A stretch of 64,000 nucleotides of DNA from Arenibacter antarcticus (GCF_041320605.1 NZ_CP166679.1:4388001-4452000); one strand, 5' to 3'. Positions 35,919 to 45,319 are shown, counted from the stretch's first letter. The notes: generated from the sequence alone by a model not told the origin. Program-made: numbers and translations.

Positions 35919-36770
35919 ATGAGATTTAAACATTTGAAATTCATGGGAGTGGGAAGTATGCTGCTCTTAATGAGTCTAGGCTGTAGTAAGGAATCTACAG
36001 TAGGAGATGCGCTGGAACCCATCAATGGTAAGGCTGTTTTAAAAGCCAACAAAACGAATACCTACTATGGCCCCCAAATATCCTTGGGAAATGGCCATGT
36101 ACGGTCATGGATTAGGATTGCAAAAGATGGAACCCCAGAAGAATTGGGTGTTGAAATGAGTGCCAAATCCCTTACAGGGTTGCCTTCCGGACCAGGCCAT
36201 ACCTCTTTGGTACTGCCACTTCACAAGAAAGCAATGGAAAACACTCCTTTTGATCATGTGTTTTTTAATTGGAATCCAGAAGGCCATGAACCACCAGGTG
36301 CTTTTGATGTTCCTCATTTTGATGTTCATTTTGTCATGGTTTCGGTAGCAGAAAGGGAGGCAATCCCCTCCTGGTCACCAGAAACAGATCTATTATTCAA
36401 CACCTATCCACCTCCTGGTTATATACCCGATGGATATGTTACCCCGCCAGGAGCTGGAACTGCAGAACCATTAATGGGAAAACACTGGTTACCCTTGTCC
36501 ATTTTTTCCGCCCCAGGGGTCATAGATCCCAACTATGTATTCCAGAATATCCTTTTGTATGGTTCCTATAACGGGAAGGTACTATTCCTAGAACCAATGG
36601 ACACTTTGGAGTTTTTAAATAGCATGGCTTCCTTTAGTAGTGATTTTCCATTACCGGACAAATATGAGCACTCTTCGTATTATCCTACTTCCTATAATAT
36701 ATTTGCTGATTCCAAACATGACAGGCATTATATTTCTTTAAGCAATTTTGAACATCGCGATGCCGATTAA
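35919..36770 (+). CDS. DUF5602/TTHB210-like lipoprotein
   Basis: 283 residues. Lipoprotein signal with Cys22 (MLLLMSLGCSKE). The body contains GPQISLGNGHVRSWI (about 50-64), LVLPLHKKA (about 96-105) and VPHFDVHFVMVS (about 129-140); the HFD.HF block is typical of the TTHB210/DUF5602 fold, whose biological role is unknown. No neighbour on the same unit; an own terminator follows. Probably a periplasmic or surface protein. Confidence 0.65.
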   Translation: MRFKHLKFMGVGSMLLLMSLGCSKESTVGDALEPINGKAVLKANKTNTYYGPQISLGNGHVRSWIRIAKDGTPEELGVEMSAKSLTGLPSGPGHTSLVLPLHKKAMENTPFDHVFFNWNPEGHEPPGAFDVPHFDVHFVMVSVAEREAIPSWSPETDLLFNTYPPPGYIPDGYVTPPGAGTAEPLMGKHWLPLSIFSAPGVIDPNYVFQNILLYGSYNGKVLFLEPMDTLEFLNSMASFSSDFPLPDKYEHSSYYPTSYNIFADSKHDRHYISLSNFEHRDAD

Positions 36771-36773
36771 TCT

Positions 36774-36806
36774 AAAAAGGCGGTCATTTCACAGGCTGCC
36801 TTTTTC
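36774..36806 (+). terminator. Terminator after the DUF5602-like gene
   Basis: AAAAAGGC (36774-36781) pairs with GCCTTTTT (36798-36805), 3 bp after the stop codon, with a T-run on the 3' arm. Confidence 0.7.
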
Positions 36807-36943
36807 TGATTTTCCTCCAAGTAGTTTATAGTATTCCCCTAAAACCTATCGGTTATATTTTACGAATTGATTTAAGTCCAATTCTACTAATAGAATTTAT
36901 ATTTTAAGAGAATATGACTATCTTTTCAGCAAAATAATAGTCT

Positions 36944-38632
36944 ATGATTCGGTTAATTGGTTTCCTATTTGGAATAATCCTATTTATCAATTGCAAGAAT
37001 ATACCTTCTCCTGTCCCAAAAGGATTGGTGACAGAAAATGCCATGGTGGTATCGGCACGCGAGGAAGCTTCCAAAATTGGATCGGACATTCTTCAAAAAG
37101 GTGGGAATGCTTTTGATGCCATGGTAGCAACAGAATTGGCCCTTGCCGTAGCCTATCCCTTTGCAGGAAATATTGGCGGAGGCGGATTTATGGTATACAG
37201 AATGGCTGACGGGGAAGTTGGAGGCTTGGACTATCGGGAGAAAGCCCCTTTATCTGCGCATAAGGACATGTACTTGGATTCTTTAGGGAATGTTGTTCCG
37301 GGAAAAAGCACTTTGGGAGCAACAGCGGTAGGAGTTCCGGGAACCGTAGCCGGTGTAATAGCAGTACACAAAAAATTTGGAACCTTGCCCCTAAACGAGT
37401 TGTTGGCACCCGTAATTGCCTTGGCGGAAAAAGGAGTTATAGTCACCCAAAAACAGGAAGAACGATTGGAGGCTTACAGGGAGCAATTTATAGCGGTAAA
37501 TGGCGATAGTACCTTTTTTGCAAAGACCTTTAAGGAAGGGGACACCATAAAATACAAGGCCTTGTCCAATACCCTAAAAAAAATTGCCAAAGAAGGTAAA
37601 GACGGATTTTACAAGGGGGAAGTGGCCGAAAAATTGAGTGCTTTTATTCAAAGTAAAGGTGGATATGTAACTGTGGAAGATTTGGCACGCTATGAGGCCA
37701 AATGGCGTAATCCCCTAAAATTTACGTATAAAGATTTGACAATCATTTCTATGAGTCCGCCCAGTAGCGGTGGCTTTACCATACAACAGATTTTAAAGAT
37801 GATGGAACCCTATGAGGTTTCCAAATTCGGCCATAACTCGGCCAAAACCATCCAATTGTTTACAGAGGCGGCAAGGCGGGCCTATGCTGATCGAAATTAT
37901 TATTTGGGAGATCCAGATTTTGTGGATCTCCCGATGAACGAGTTGTTGAGCGATTCGTATTTACAACAGAGAATGGCAGCTTTTAGTTTTGATAAGGCTA
38001 CAAAATCATCTGAGGTCTCCCATGGAGAAGTGTCCATTGTGGAGAGTGATGAGACTACCCATTATTCTATCGTAGATTCTTTTGGTAATGCAGTGTCTGC
38101 CACCACTACCATTAACGCTGGTTATGGTTCCAAACTTTTTTCGGATGAACTTGGATTTTTCCTAAACAATGAAATGGACGATTTTAGTGCCAAACCAGGA
38201 GTACCAAATATGTTTGGATTAATTGGTGCCGAGGCCAATAGCATTATGCCCGAAAAAAGGATGTTGAGCAGTATGACCCCAACCATTGTGGAAAAGAAAG
38301 GAAAACTTTGGATGGTAGTGGGTACCCCGGGCGGATCTACTATAATTACTGCCGTGGCACAGACGATATTGAACGGGTATGAATTTAATATGAGTATGCA
38401 AGCCGCGGTTGATGCCCCACGTTTTCACCACCAATGGATGCCAGATAATGTAGTTTTTGAACCCCAAGGTTTCTCTCCAGAACTATTGACGGAACTAAAA
38501 AGCAAGGGATATATCATAAATGAGGAGCGCACACCTATAATAGGAAAGGTAGATGCCATTATGGTACTGCCCGATGGCCGTTTTGAAGGAGGAGCCGACC
38601 ACCGTGGGGATGATACCGCAGTTGGATTTTAA
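36944..38632 (+). CDS. ggt: Gamma-glutamyltransferase
   Basis: 562 residues, an Ntn hydrolase made as a precursor that cleaves itself. The small subunit should begin at Thr371 in TTHYSIVDSFGNAV; later conserved blocks are LNNEMDDFSAKPG, MLSSMTPTIV and GTPGGSTIIT. A lipoprotein-like signal (FINC, Cys18) anchors it in the periplasm. It transfers or hydrolyses gamma-glutamyl groups of glutathione or glutamine. Followed at 12 bp by an unknown membrane-anchored protein, probably one operon. Confidence 0.95.
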   Translation: MIRLIGFLFGIILFINCKNIPSPVPKGLVTENAMVVSAREEASKIGSDILQKGGNAFDAMVATELALAVAYPFAGNIGGGGFMVYRMADGEVGGLDYREKAPLSAHKDMYLDSLGNVVPGKSTLGATAVGVPGTVAGVIAVHKKFGTLPLNELLAPVIALAEKGVIVTQKQEERLEAYREQFIAVNGDSTFFAKTFKEGDTIKYKALSNTLKKIAKEGKDGFYKGEVAEKLSAFIQSKGGYVTVEDLARYEAKWRNPLKFTYKDLTIISMSPPSSGGFTIQQILKMMEPYEVSKFGHNSAKTIQLFTEAARRAYADRNYYLGDPDFVDLPMNELLSDSYLQQRMAAFSFDKATKSSEVSHGEVSIVESDETTHYSIVDSFGNAVSATTTINAGYGSKLFSDELGFFLNNEMDDFSAKPGVPNMFGLIGAEANSIMPEKRMLSSMTPTIVEKKGKLWMVVGTPGGSTIITAVAQTILNGYEFNMSMQAAVDAPRFHHQWMPDNVVFEPQGFSPELLTELKSKGYIINEERTPIIGKVDAIMVLPDGRFEGGADHRGDDTAVGF

Positions 38633-38644
38633 GGTATTTTGGCT

Positions 38645-39388
38645 ATGATAAAAAAAATAGGAAAAGTGTTTCTTGGCTTTGTGCTACTTTTAATAGCTGT
38701 AGCAGCAATACTCTTTGCTGTTTTACATGAGTCACGCCCGCAAGTCACCCCAAACATGGAGGCAGATGTCCTCGCTAACAAAATGCTAACCGCCCTAGAT
38801 TATGAGGCTTATAAAAACACTCGTTTTTTGGAATGGTCCTTTGCCAGCGGAGGTCATAACTATATGTGGGACAAACAACAACAAATTGTTAATGTAAGTT
38901 GGAAAAACCATCAAGTTACCCTTCATTTAAAAGATATTCCAAAAAGCAAGGCCATTAAAAACGGCATTGTACTTAATGGAACGGAAAGGTTAAAAACTAT
39001 AAAAATGGCCCATACTAAATTTAACAACGATTCCTTTTGGTTGGTGGCCCCATACAAAGTATTTGATACTGGTACACAACGAAGTCTAGTGCCTTTGGAG
39101 AATGGATCACAGGGCTTATTGGTTACCTATACCAGCGGAGGAGATACCCCTGGGGATTCGTATTTATGGACGTTGGACCCCAAGGGGATTCCACAAAGTT
39201 TTAAGATGTGGGTTAAAATTATTCCCCTAGGTGGATTAGAGGCTAGTTGGGAAGGGTGGCAAGTAATGGATAGTGGTGCAAAATTACCCACTATGCATCA
39301 ATTAGGGCCATTTAACCTAGGGATGGGAGCAGTTAAGGGGTTTAATGCTACCATAGAACACAGTAATCAGCCAAACAATGCATTCTAA
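38645..39388 (+). CDS. Membrane-anchored protein of unknown function
   Basis: 247 residues, not recognised with confidence. One N-terminal membrane helix (about 5-27, VFLGFVLLLIAVAAILFAVL), then a predicted extracytoplasmic beta-rich domain with FLEWSFASGGHNYMWDKQQ (about 59-77) and VNVSWKNHQVTLHL; the layout recalls DUF6503-like periplasmic proteins of flavobacteria that bind or sense lipids, but this is only an impression. The start at ATG 38645 is preferred to an in-frame TTG at 38639. Downstream of ggt in the same direction. Confidence 0.7.
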   Translation: MIKKIGKVFLGFVLLLIAVAAILFAVLHESRPQVTPNMEADVLANKMLTALDYEAYKNTRFLEWSFASGGHNYMWDKQQQIVNVSWKNHQVTLHLKDIPKSKAIKNGIVLNGTERLKTIKMAHTKFNNDSFWLVAPYKVFDTGTQRSLVPLENGSQGLLVTYTSGGDTPGDSYLWTLDPKGIPQSFKMWVKIIPLGGLEASWEGWQVMDSGAKLPTMHQLGPFNLGMGAVKGFNATIEHSNQPNNAF

Positions 39389-39433
39389 GAACTAACTTCC
39401 TGGTAAAGTTATGGAATACCAAGCCCTGTTATT

Positions 39434-39465
39434 TTGATGAAATGAAGTTTTTTAGTTTAGTTTTG
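39434..39465 (+). promoter_or_regulatory. Promoter for the 171-residue membrane protein gene
   Basis: TTG (39434-39436), a 21-bp spacer, and TAGTTTTG (39458-39465), 35 bp before the ATG; an AGAGGAGA purine run at 39472-39480 is a possible SD-like site. Confidence 0.55.
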
Positions 39466-39500
39466 AATCTTTAGAGGAGAAGGCATTAAGGGCATAAAGA

Positions 39501-40016
39501 ATGAAAAATAAAATATTAAAAATAATTGGAAAGACCATTGTGCTCTTGCCTATCGGACTTTCCTTTTGGGTATTAATAAACGGATTTGACCTCCATAATT
39601 GGGTTTATCCCGTAATTTCAGGATTGGTACTCTCCTTCGGGATTGTGTTTTGGAATTTGTTCGATTATGAGAAGTATGACGACATGGGTATGGTGGATTT
39701 CCTTGAATCCAAACATATTTTAAAAATTAAGAACAATAAGGAGAATTGGACTAGCATTAATCAAATGATAGAAACTCCATTCGAAAAGCTACAAGTTCTG
39801 GAAAAAACGGACGACAATATAAAGGTTCAGATCAACAGGAAATTTATAAATTCCATACTTACAGCAAGGAAGTCGGAAAATGAAATTTTAGTAGCGATCG
39901 AAAAAAAATATATGAACTTTTTACCAGACAAGGCTGTGAATTATAATACTCTAAGGAAGATTGAGAATGAGACTAAAAACATTTTAGACACCCCCCTTTC
40001 CAATAGTAAAGCATAG
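39501..40016 (+). CDS. Membrane protein of unknown function, 171 residues
   Basis: Not recognised. Two membrane helices at the N-terminus (about 11-28 and 33-54) are followed by a cytoplasmic domain of about 115 residues with alternating Lys/Glu and Ile/Leu (MVDFLESKHILKIKNNKENW ... VLEKTDDNIKVQINRKF). Its own promoter supports it as a real gene. No informative neighbours. Confidence 0.65.
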   Translation: MKNKILKIIGKTIVLLPIGLSFWVLINGFDLHNWVYPVISGLVLSFGIVFWNLFDYEKYDDMGMVDFLESKHILKIKNNKENWTSINQMIETPFEKLQVLEKTDDNIKVQINRKFINSILTARKSENEILVAIEKKYMNFLPDKAVNYNTLRKIENETKNILDTPLSNSKA

Positions 40017-40181
40017 CGATATAATTTGGCTTTGACCACTAGAGGTGTTGTCGTTTTTACAACCCAAAATGGGTATTGTGTGGTATTGGAATACATTTAG
40101 ATACCATTCCCGAAATTTTAGGTAATAATTCTAAAATAGATAACAATGCCCAATTCCAACCCACAATACACTCCCCAAAGC

Positions 40182-40784
40182 TTATTTCCGTTTTAACTGC
40201 AACCACCTTAAACCGATACCTCTTCGGCCTTCCTCGGACAAATTGGCTTCGTTTACCATTTTCACTCCCTCTATGGTATAGAATGCATTAGGGTGATATT
40301 TATTGATGGCATCAGTCAAATGATTAAGATGCTCTCTTTTTAAGACTAAAAAGACCACATTAACTTTTCCTGTTTTCCCTTCAGCATCCAACATGGAATA
40401 ACGATAGTCATTATCGTTGAAAAAGGTCAGTAATTCCTGAACCCGCTCCTTGGTAATTAGTCGTAACACAACACGGCCTAAGGCAAGTCTTTCCTCAATA
40501 TACATGCCTACATAGGTTCCAACAGCAAAACCACCAGCATAGGCGAAATAGGACATAGGGTTATCTATATTTTCAATTATCTGCCCTATTGCCAAAAGCC
40601 AGATAAGGGCTTCGAAAAAACCCAAAATGGGAGCAATATTTTTCTTTCCACTCATCACAAAAATGATTCGGATAGTAGAAATTGAAACATCCCCGATTCT
40701 CGCCAAAAATATTAAAAAAGGAATAATTAAGTAGTTTAAAACATTCTCACTTACGCCGAAATTATCATAAAAAAATTGTTCCAT
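40182..40784 (-). CDS. UPF0316/DUF2179-DUF5698 membrane protein
   Basis: 200 residues. DUF5698 membrane part with three helices (about 18-95; IIPFLIFLARIGDVSISTIRIIFVMSG) and a C-terminal DUF2179 domain (about 115-180; VLRLITKERVQELLTFFNDNDYRYSMLDAEG), a putative ligand-binding PII/ACT-like fold. Role unknown. I start at ATG 40782-40784 (MEQFFYDNFGV), which fits family N-termini; an in-frame ATG 69 bp further up adds an unrelated stretch. Confidence 0.82.
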   Translation of the reverse strand: MEQFFYDNFGVSENVLNYLIIPFLIFLARIGDVSISTIRIIFVMSGKKNIAPILGFFEALIWLLAIGQIIENIDNPMSYFAYAGGFAVGTYVGMYIEERLALGRVVLRLITKERVQELLTFFNDNDYRYSMLDAEGKTGKVNVVFLVLKREHLNHLTDAINKYHPNAFYTIEGVKMVNEANLSEEGRRGIGLRWLQLKRK

Positions 40785-40947
40785 AATACTGAAAAAATAG
40801 AGATTATCACTATTAGACAAGCTTGTGTAATAATGGAGTGCAAAGATATTCAATCAGCTTATATTCAATTGAAAAAATCAATAAACTTATGTTAACTGTT
40901 CATCCTCTGGTAAAACCACTAAACATTGGCCGGCTTACTACTACATC

Positions 40948-41826
40948 TTATTTCACAACCAGCAGGGGCATATTCCGATTCCTCAACAATAGATCGTTGG
41001 TTATACTGCCAATAAAAAGGGAAGTAATATTGTTCCCTCCCCTAGCGGATAGCAGAATAATATCAAATTCACCCTTCTCCGCCTGTTGTTCTATGACCTC
41101 TCCTACAGAGAAATCTTCCCTATCTATATGTTTAAAATTAATATTTTCCGGAAGACGATATTTTTTGCGATATTGTTGGAATCTAGAATGCAAATGCGCT
41201 TTCGTTTTGTCCTTCGCTTCTTCAGTATCAATATAGGGAAAATAAAATGAGGGAATATTGTACACATGTAAGGCTTGGATTTCTCCATTATCACCAGTTA
41301 CCAAACTTTCAGCGGCCGAAAATGCCTTTGCGGAATCGGAACTGAAGTCGATTGGAACCAACACCTTTTGCAACCGATGCTTGGCATCCTCAGGTACCAA
41401 TAGTAAATTCGCGTTCAACATGCGCACCAATTTTTGGGGTACCGCTCCTGTACCTTGCAACTCGTCCTTATTTCCCGTTATCACAACATCTATACGATAT
41501 TCCTTAGACAAATGCCCCAGAATGCTCTCTGTATAATCATCCGTGGTGATGATTAAGGTGTAGGATGATTTCCCATTATAGTTTTCTTCTATAGAACGCT
41601 CCAACTCCCGCTCCACTATATCTTCAATTGTAATGCAGTCCTTTAAAAAATCCTCGTATAGGTTGTACAGTTTGGATTGTTTTATATTATGGACAAAGTA
41701 GAGATGTTTTACCTTCCATATAGTACTTAAAAAACTAACATACTTTAATAGAATAGGATCCATCCGGGTTAAATCTAAGGCTACTATAAGGTTCAATTCA
41801 TTATCCAATCGTATCTTCTTCGTCAT
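40948..41826 (-). CDS. Tandem universal stress protein
   Basis: 292 residues with two UspA-type Rossmann domains (about 1-145 and 147-292). The second begins KVLVPIDFSSDSAKAFSAAESLV and ends LLSARGGNNITSLFIGSITNDLL ... MPLLVVK, which retains the G...GS nucleotide-loop pattern; the first is more divergent. Only 3 bp separate it from the BCCT transporter upstream, so it is translated from the same mRNA and probably regulates or signals the state of that transporter, as suggested for other transporter-Usp pairs. Confidence 0.85.
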   Translation of the reverse strand: MTKKIRLDNELNLIVALDLTRMDPILLKYVSFLSTIWKVKHLYFVHNIKQSKLYNLYEDFLKDCITIEDIVERELERSIEENYNGKSSYTLIITTDDYTESILGHLSKEYRIDVVITGNKDELQGTGAVPQKLVRMLNANLLLVPEDAKHRLQKVLVPIDFSSDSAKAFSAAESLVTGDNGEIQALHVYNIPSFYFPYIDTEEAKDKTKAHLHSRFQQYRKKYRLPENINFKHIDREDFSVGEVIEQQAEKGEFDIILLSARGGNNITSLFIGSITNDLLLRNRNMPLLVVK

Positions 41827-41829
41827 TTC

Positions 41830-43497
41830 CTATTTATTATCGGTTAATGTTGATTTTTCTTCTTTTAGTTCAGTTGCAACCAAGTTTCGTGCTTCACGTT
41901 CCTTATTTACCAATTGAAGAATGTTTTTCCTATAGGTTTCCTTTTCCAGCAGTTTTTGTTCCCGTTCCTCTTTTTCATGGTCTTCCTTCATACCGGTAAA
42001 GAGCGAAAAGCACATCATTATGAGTAATATGGCAAAAGGGAGCCCAGAAATGGTAACCGCAGTCTGCAGGGCATTTAGTCCACCGCCATACATAAGTACT
42101 GCTGCTATGACCCCGGTAGCCATGGCCCAAATCACCCGTTGAAATCGAGGGGTCTTCAGTTTTCCGCCAGAAATAATGCTATCTACGACCAAGGCACCCG
42201 AGTCTGCCGAAGTAATTATAAAACTACCGATCAACACTACTCCCAAAACCTTCAGTAACATGTGGAAAGGAAATTTTTCAAAAAACACGTATAAAGCGGT
42301 CGAAATATTATCGTTTACCGCAGCGATCATTGCCGTATCTCCCATAAGAATGTCGCGCATAGTAGTCCCTCCGAAGGCACTAAACCAAAGGAATGTGACC
42401 AAAGCCGGTAGTATCAACACACAAAGGATAAATTCTTTTATGGTTCTTCCCTTAGAGATCCTAGCGATGAACGTACCTACGAAAGGCGACCAGGAAATCC
42501 ACCATCCCCAATACATAATGGTTCTCGTTTTCTGCCAATCGGTTCCCCTTAGCGCTTCCGTCCAAGTGGCCATATCCACAAAATTGGTAAGATAACTCCC
42601 TATATTTTGGATATAGGATTTTAAAATAAAGGTCGTTGGACCCAAAATAAGGACGAGTAGAAAGATGGCTGAAGCGACTCTAACATTTAGTTTACTAAGC
42701 ATTTGAACCCCCTTATCTACCCCACTAAATGCCGATATGGTGGCTGCAAGAGTAACCGCAACAATAATGAGTATTTGATAAAATAGGGAACTTGGGACAC
42801 CAAAAACATGGGTGAGCCCAGAGTTGATCTGTCCTACTCCAAAGCCTATAGTAGTGGCCAATCCGAATAGGGTGGTGATAACCGCCATTATATCGATTAC
42901 ATCTCCCATCCATCCATAAATCCTATTTCCCAATAGTGGATAGAAGGCAGAACGTAGGGTAAGTGGCATTTTTCGGTTAAAGGTAAAATAGGCCAAGGAT
43001 AATCCCACAACCGAATAAATGGCCCAACCGTGAATTCCGTGATGAAGAAACGAGAAATTAATAGCTTCTTGAGCAATAATTGCCGGTTCCTGCCCTGCTA
43101 ATCGAGGTGGGTTTAAAAAATCGCGCACCGGATCCGCGATACTAAATAATACCAATCCGTTTCCTATCCCCGCACTGAACAACATGGCAAACCAAGCCCA
43201 GACACTAAATTCTGGTTTGGCACTTTTACCCCCAATACGGATATTTCCAAATTTACCTAAAGCCATGTACAGGCAAAATATAATGAACAGATTGGCCGAT
43301 AAGGTATAGATCCATCCCCCATGCGCGGAAACATAACTTTGCGCAATTCCAAAATAATAATCTGCCTCCTTCTCAAAAATTAAAGTAAACACTACACTGG
43401 CTATAAGGATTAAAGTGGCCCCAAAAAAGACGGTCTTGTTGACCACCAATCCCAAAAATTTTGAAGACTTTTCTTTTCTTGTTACTTTTACTGACAT
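41830..43497 (-). CDS. BCCT family transporter
   Basis: 555 residues, twelve membrane helices of the betaine/choline/carnitine transporter family. The signature YWGWWISWSPFVGTFIARIS and SKGRT of TM8 is intact, as is YPLLGNRIYGW. The TM3 loop is LFSAGIGNGLVLFSIADP, where most members have GMGIG...FWGVAEP or FYG, and the TM4 opening is FLHHGIHGWAIYS, where a Trp of the aromatic cage is normally found ahead of Gly; the usual trimethylammonium site is therefore partly changed. A charged C-terminal tail (about 515-555, many Glu/Lys) may act as the osmosensor. Precedes the Usp gene. Confidence 0.9.
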   Translation of the reverse strand: MSVKVTRKEKSSKFLGLVVNKTVFFGATLILIASVVFTLIFEKEADYYFGIAQSYVSAHGGWIYTLSANLFIIFCLYMALGKFGNIRIGGKSAKPEFSVWAWFAMLFSAGIGNGLVLFSIADPVRDFLNPPRLAGQEPAIIAQEAINFSFLHHGIHGWAIYSVVGLSLAYFTFNRKMPLTLRSAFYPLLGNRIYGWMGDVIDIMAVITTLFGLATTIGFGVGQINSGLTHVFGVPSSLFYQILIIVAVTLAATISAFSGVDKGVQMLSKLNVRVASAIFLLVLILGPTTFILKSYIQNIGSYLTNFVDMATWTEALRGTDWQKTRTIMYWGWWISWSPFVGTFIARISKGRTIKEFILCVLILPALVTFLWFSAFGGTTMRDILMGDTAMIAAVNDNISTALYVFFEKFPFHMLLKVLGVVLIGSFIITSADSGALVVDSIISGGKLKTPRFQRVIWAMATGVIAAVLMYGGGLNALQTAVTISGLPFAILLIMMCFSLFTGMKEDHEKEEREQKLLEKETYRKNILQLVNKEREARNLVATELKEEKSTLTDNK

Positions 43498-44220
43498 ATA
43501 TCTTTATCAATTTAATGAAATAGGTAATGCCCTTCTTATTAGCGAATAGAAAGGACTGAAAAACAATTTAAAGTGTGAAATCTAGGTATCGCGGTGATTT
43601 AGGGGAATGAACTTCTGATAACCTCTAGTGGAATCCTTATACCTAGAAGACGTAGGAAGATAAATGGCCTCAGATAAGTTGTAGGTAATACGGTTCATAG
43701 ACTGTTTTTAATAGTTTGGTAAAATTTTAAAGCGAATAGTATACTAATAATAGGGTGATTTTCCAACTATTCCCCGTGAAATTCACCTATTCATCAAACC
43801 TGATGCATTTCTTTACATGACTTTCAATTTGATACAGATTAAACCACCTTATAATTCCAGCTCCTATCCATTTTTTTTATAAAATTTCTAGGAGCTTTAC
43901 AGTAGTCCCTACCTAAATAGAATTCCTATTATGGGAAAGGTTAATAAAGGAGAAATAAAATATGGGTAACCTATATTTTTTTGTAACATTGAAGTCGAAT
44001 TCAGAGAAGCAGTATTCAACCTAATTCAGTGGTCTTAAAACAACGAAATGGCTACATGTATGGGTCTTTTTATTGACTTAACTAACTATATTTTCCCAAC
44101 ATAAAAGAGCTAGGGATTACGGTATTGAAATTGGTCATATATAAACAGGTTAAAGAATTGGGGAATATAGAAACTCCAATTATCTTAACCAATCTTTATT
44201 AGTCACAAGTAATACAATCC
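43498..44220. other. 723-bp intergenic region between BCCT and rlmF genes
   Basis: No gene of confidence. On the minus strand a 38-codon ORF (43582-43698, MNRITYNLSEAIYLPTSSRY...) lies 84 bp upstream of the BCCT start and could be a leader peptide. Around 43,752-43,790 a near-palindrome (TAGGGTGATTTTC ... GAAATTCACCTA) may be a regulator site. The rest is AT-rich and reads no known family. Confidence 0.35.
43582..43698 (-). CDS. Possible 38-residue leader ORF upstream of the BCCT gene
   Basis: ATG at 43696-43698 to TAG at 43582-43584; product hydrophilic with Tyr, Ser and Arg, no membrane segment, no known family. It would be transcribed ahead of the BCCT-Usp genes. Codon choice looks ordinary for the window, but there is no clear ribosome-binding or promoter signal, so this may be chance. 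Confidence 0.2.
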   Translation of the reverse strand: MNRITYNLSEAIYLPTSSRYKDSTRGYQKFIPLNHRDT

Positions 44221-45069
44221 ATGCATTCAAAAAATCCGTTTATAAAAGATTATGATTTTGAAAGGTTAATTTTACATCATCCTATTCTGGGGGATTTTGT
44301 TTTTGTAAACGATTATGGCACCAAGACTATAAAATTTGGTGACAAAGAAGCTGTAAAGGCGTTAAATACCGCCTTATTAAAATTCCATTACGGGCTTACT
44401 TATTGGGACATTCCGGAAAAAAATCTTTGTCCCCCTATCCCAGGCAGGTTAGATTATCTGTTGCACATAGCAGACCTCATCCCCAAAAGAAATATTCATT
44501 TATTGGACATCGGTACCGGAGCCAACTTAATCTATCCCATTTTAGCATGCCGTCATTTTGATTGGGAATGTACTGGGAGCGAGGTAGATTTGGATTCTCT
44601 AAAAAATGCCCAACAGCTCATAAGGAAAAACGAGGTTTTGAAAAAAATAACATTACGCCATCAACCCTTCAAGAATAGTATATTGGAGCATATTGTACTC
44701 TCAAATGATGCTTTTGATGTGGTGGTCTGTAACCCTCCCTTCTTTAAAAATAGTTCAGATGCGCAACAGAAAAATAAGCGCAAGGTCCATAACCTTGGAC
44801 TTACAGAAGCTGATTCTCAAAATTTCGGCGGACTCTCCAACGAATTGTGGTACAAGGGCGGAGAAACAGCATTTATAAAAAAAATGGCAGTAGAAAGTGT
44901 TCAATTTAAGGATCAAATACATTGGTTTACCTCTTTAATATCCCAAAAAGAAAACTTAAAAGATATTAAAAGAGCCGTTAATAAAACCCTACCTTCTACA
45001 GTTAAGGTGATCCAAATGGACCAAGGCAATAAAAAGAGTCGGTTTATTGCATGGACCTTTCAAGGCTAA
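44221..45069 (+). CDS. rlmF: 23S rRNA (adenine-1618-N6)-methyltransferase
   Basis: 282 residues, close to the usual length. N-terminal RlmF motif PFIKDYDFERL ..., SAM-binding LLDIGTGANLIYPIL (about 94-108), and the N6-adenine methyltransferase motif NPPFF (about 172-176) with the conserved SS.DA and a trailing FGGLSNELWYKGGE. It methylates A1618 of 23S rRNA. Lone gene ahead of the Cys-rich/sigma pair on the same strand. Confidence 0.92.
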   Translation: MHSKNPFIKDYDFERLILHHPILGDFVFVNDYGTKTIKFGDKEAVKALNTALLKFHYGLTYWDIPEKNLCPPIPGRLDYLLHIADLIPKRNIHLLDIGTGANLIYPILACRHFDWECTGSEVDLDSLKNAQQLIRKNEVLKKITLRHQPFKNSILEHIVLSNDAFDVVVCNPPFFKNSSDAQQKNKRKVHNLGLTEADSQNFGGLSNELWYKGGETAFIKKMAVESVQFKDQIHWFTSLISQKENLKDIKRAVNKTLPSTVKVIQMDQGNKKSRFIAWTFQG

Positions 45070-45157
45070 CATATCCGGGTCAGAAAAAATAATGTAGAAA
45101 TTTTGTATCTTATTATAAGATTAATAGTCTCCATATAGAACTTAAAAAAGTAAGGCT

Positions 45158-45271
45158 ATGAATAATTGTAAATGCACCGATTGTGATTGTACCAAGTGCA
45201 ATTGTGGGAACTGTTTAAAAAACAACTGCCCTTGTGACAAATGCGAATGCAACAAGTGCGATTGTTGTTAA
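45158..45271 (+). CDS. Metallothionein-like Cys-rich peptide, 37 residues
   Basis: ATG at 45158-45160 to TAA at 45269-45271. Fourteen of 37 residues are Cys, arranged as C-x-C and C-x-x-C units (C-K-C-T-D-C-D-C-T-K-C-N-C and so on, ending D-C-C); the others are mainly Asn, Lys, Asp and Thr. Composition and spacing are those of metallothioneins that hold Zn, Cu or Cd in thiolate clusters, though I cannot match it to a named family. It is 48 bp upstream of a SigZ-like sigma factor gene on the same strand, with a hairpin between. Too small for usual gene callers, but the cysteine pattern makes a chance ORF very unlikely. Confidence 0.75.
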   Translation: MNNCKCTDCDCTKCNCGNCLKNNCPCDKCECNKCDCC

Positions 45272-45276
45272 GAAAA

Positions 45277-45300
45277 AAGGTTGGCCTTTGGGTCGACCTT
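45277..45300 (+). promoter_or_regulatory. Hairpin between the Cys-rich peptide and sigma factor genes
   Basis: AAGGTTGGCC (45277-45286) pairs with GGTCGACCTT (45291-45300) over ten positions with two G-U pairs and a 4-base loop. No T-run follows, so it is not a standard terminator. It may protect the upstream mRNA or uncouple expression of the two genes. Confidence 0.45.
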
Positions 45301-45319
45301 AAACATTCTAAAAGCGAAA

